This document shows, in pieces, positions 31,940 through 32,349 of a stretch of DNA of 32,349 bases. The translations under genes were made by a program, and so were the position numbers. The stretch is from Bacteroidales bacterium. Its GTDB lineage: Bacteria > Bacteroidota > Bacteroidia > Bacteroidales > UBA3663. Where the stretch lies: positions 1 to 32,349 of the forward strand of contig JAFZTS010000078.1 of NCBI GenBank assembly GCA_017618715.1, given 5' to 3'. The notes under the pieces were generated by a model. The model was not told the origin of the DNA. It was given only the letters and a program-made list of their open reading frames with translations, and searched no databases. The first letter of the stretch is position 1; every line of letters starts with the position of its first letter.

Positions 31940-32135
31940 CGAATTTGAGAATTTTTAAAGAAGGCGAAAAATGGATTTCATGTTTTTTTAGAAGATGAAA
32001 AATGGGCATGGAAGAATGAAGAGCTTCATCAGAAGCTCTTCATTCTTCCATGCCGAAAATCGCTTCGCAGCAAAATACTTCAAAATTCGCCTATCCCCTA
32101 CTTTTATGGGTAAAATTCTGATTGACCGGATATAA
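31940..32135 (+). repeat. Repeat block R2 after umuD2
   Basis: Direct repeat of R1, with CGAATTTGAGAATT at 31940, GAAGGCGAAAA at 31960, the palindrome at 32005-32054, CGAAAATCGCTTCGCAG and a TTTTATGGGTAAAATTCTG tail. The 31924-32263 gap holds this block and two hairpins, no gene. Confidence 0.75.
32005..32054. other. Perfect 23-bp palindrome, collapsed form of the cloverleaf
   Basis: Arms 32005-32027 and 32032-32054 are perfectly complementary with loop ATCA. The outer 15 bases are identical to the outer stem of E1 and the inner part is arm C; arms A and B are missing. The loop reads as in E2, opposite to E1, although the flanks are oriented as in R1. Confidence 0.85.
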
Positions 32136-32149
32136 GCATTTATTCTTGC

Positions 32150-32170
32150 AGCCCCTATGGGGCTTTATTC
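32150..32170 (+). terminator. Possible terminator for umuD2
   Basis: Stem AGCCCC/GGGGCT with a three-base loop, followed by TTATTC. The U tract is short. Confidence 0.5.
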
Positions 32171-32172
32171 AT

Positions 32173-32219
32173 GATAAAAGAAAATTGTGGCATGTCCCGA
32201 AATAATGGGGACATGCCAC
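32173..32219 (-). terminator. Terminator for the minus-strand gene at the right edge
   Basis: A 12-bp perfect stem (GTGGCATGTCCC/GGGACATGCCAC, 32187-32219) is followed on the minus strand by AATTTTCTTTTATC. It lies 45 bases after the stop of the gene cut by the right edge. Confidence 0.8.
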
Positions 32220-32263
32220 GATTGTTGTAGGTTTGGGGATGTTCGTTGTGGAACAGCGAGGGG

Positions 32264-32349
32264 TTATTTGTTTGCTGCCAAGACAAGGAACATATAATGC
32301 GAAGAGCCGCCACCGAGGACGTATTCGGTCTGCTGCCAGAGGAAGGGGA
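32264..32349 (-). CDS. C-terminal end of a gene running in from the right
   Basis: The last 27 codons and the TAA stop of a minus-strand frame are visible (ending YVLGGGSSHYMFLVLAANK). Its position before a good minus-strand terminator supports it being a real gene end. Too little is present to name a family. Confidence 0.55.
   Translation of the reverse strand, partial: PFLWQQTEYVLGGGSSHYMFLVLAANK

Noticed and set aside
22900..32260. Integrated phage or conjugative element
   Set aside because: The region looks accessory, but I found no integrase, transposase, phage structural genes or attachment repeats.

Overview
The window looks like chromosome of a Bacteroidales bacterium, most likely Prevotella or a close relative. 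The reasons are promoters of the Bacteroidetes type (a TAnnTTTG -7 box with a TTTG-like -33 box about 19 bases upstream) ahead of many genes, few Shine-Dalgarno sites, a six-gene Na+-NQR operon, DUF4301 and TSCPD proteins, and a lipoprotein with a Bacteroidales-style signal peptide. This comes from reading the sequence; no database search was done.

Layout. Positions 1-4436 are all on the minus strand: a DUF4301 protein, a nucleoside permease-like MFS transporter, rsmE, and a cas6 gene cut by the left edge, so a CRISPR-Cas locus probably continues to the left. Positions 4600-10031 are plus strand: a RelA/SpoT homologue with a degraded hydrolase site, a lipoprotein, an MscS channel and an M18 aminopeptidase. 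Positions 10100-13440 return to the minus strand: grpE, a dnaJ that lacks the zinc-finger domain, a TSCPD protein, an M23/LysM peptidase, and a 59-residue membrane protein followed by a strong terminator. Positions 13480-22900 are plus strand: ispE, a LacI-family regulator with a gluconate 5-dehydrogenase-like SDR, and nqrABCDEF, whose NqrC carries an unusual cysteine-rich repeat tail.

From about 22900 to 32260 the character becomes accessory. Two orphan UmuD-like S24 peptidase genes face opposite ways and bracket a four-gene plus-strand operon: a helical protein, a DUF1963 protein, a 1257-residue DUF4062 + STAND-like NTPase + TPR protein, and a signal-peptide/SH3/multi-pass membrane protein. 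The first UmuD has the catalytic serine; in the second it is threonine. Both umuD genes are followed by the same short motifs and then by large palindromic structures.

The most striking structures are two 128-nt elements (30818-30945 and 31146-31273). Each can fold into a nearly fully paired four-way junction. The outer stems differ in sequence but both pair perfectly, and the internal arms run in opposite order. A collapsed 50-nt version lies at 32005-32054. The DUF4062 operon, as a possible conflict or defence module, and the cloverleaf element family are the two best candidates for something undescribed.
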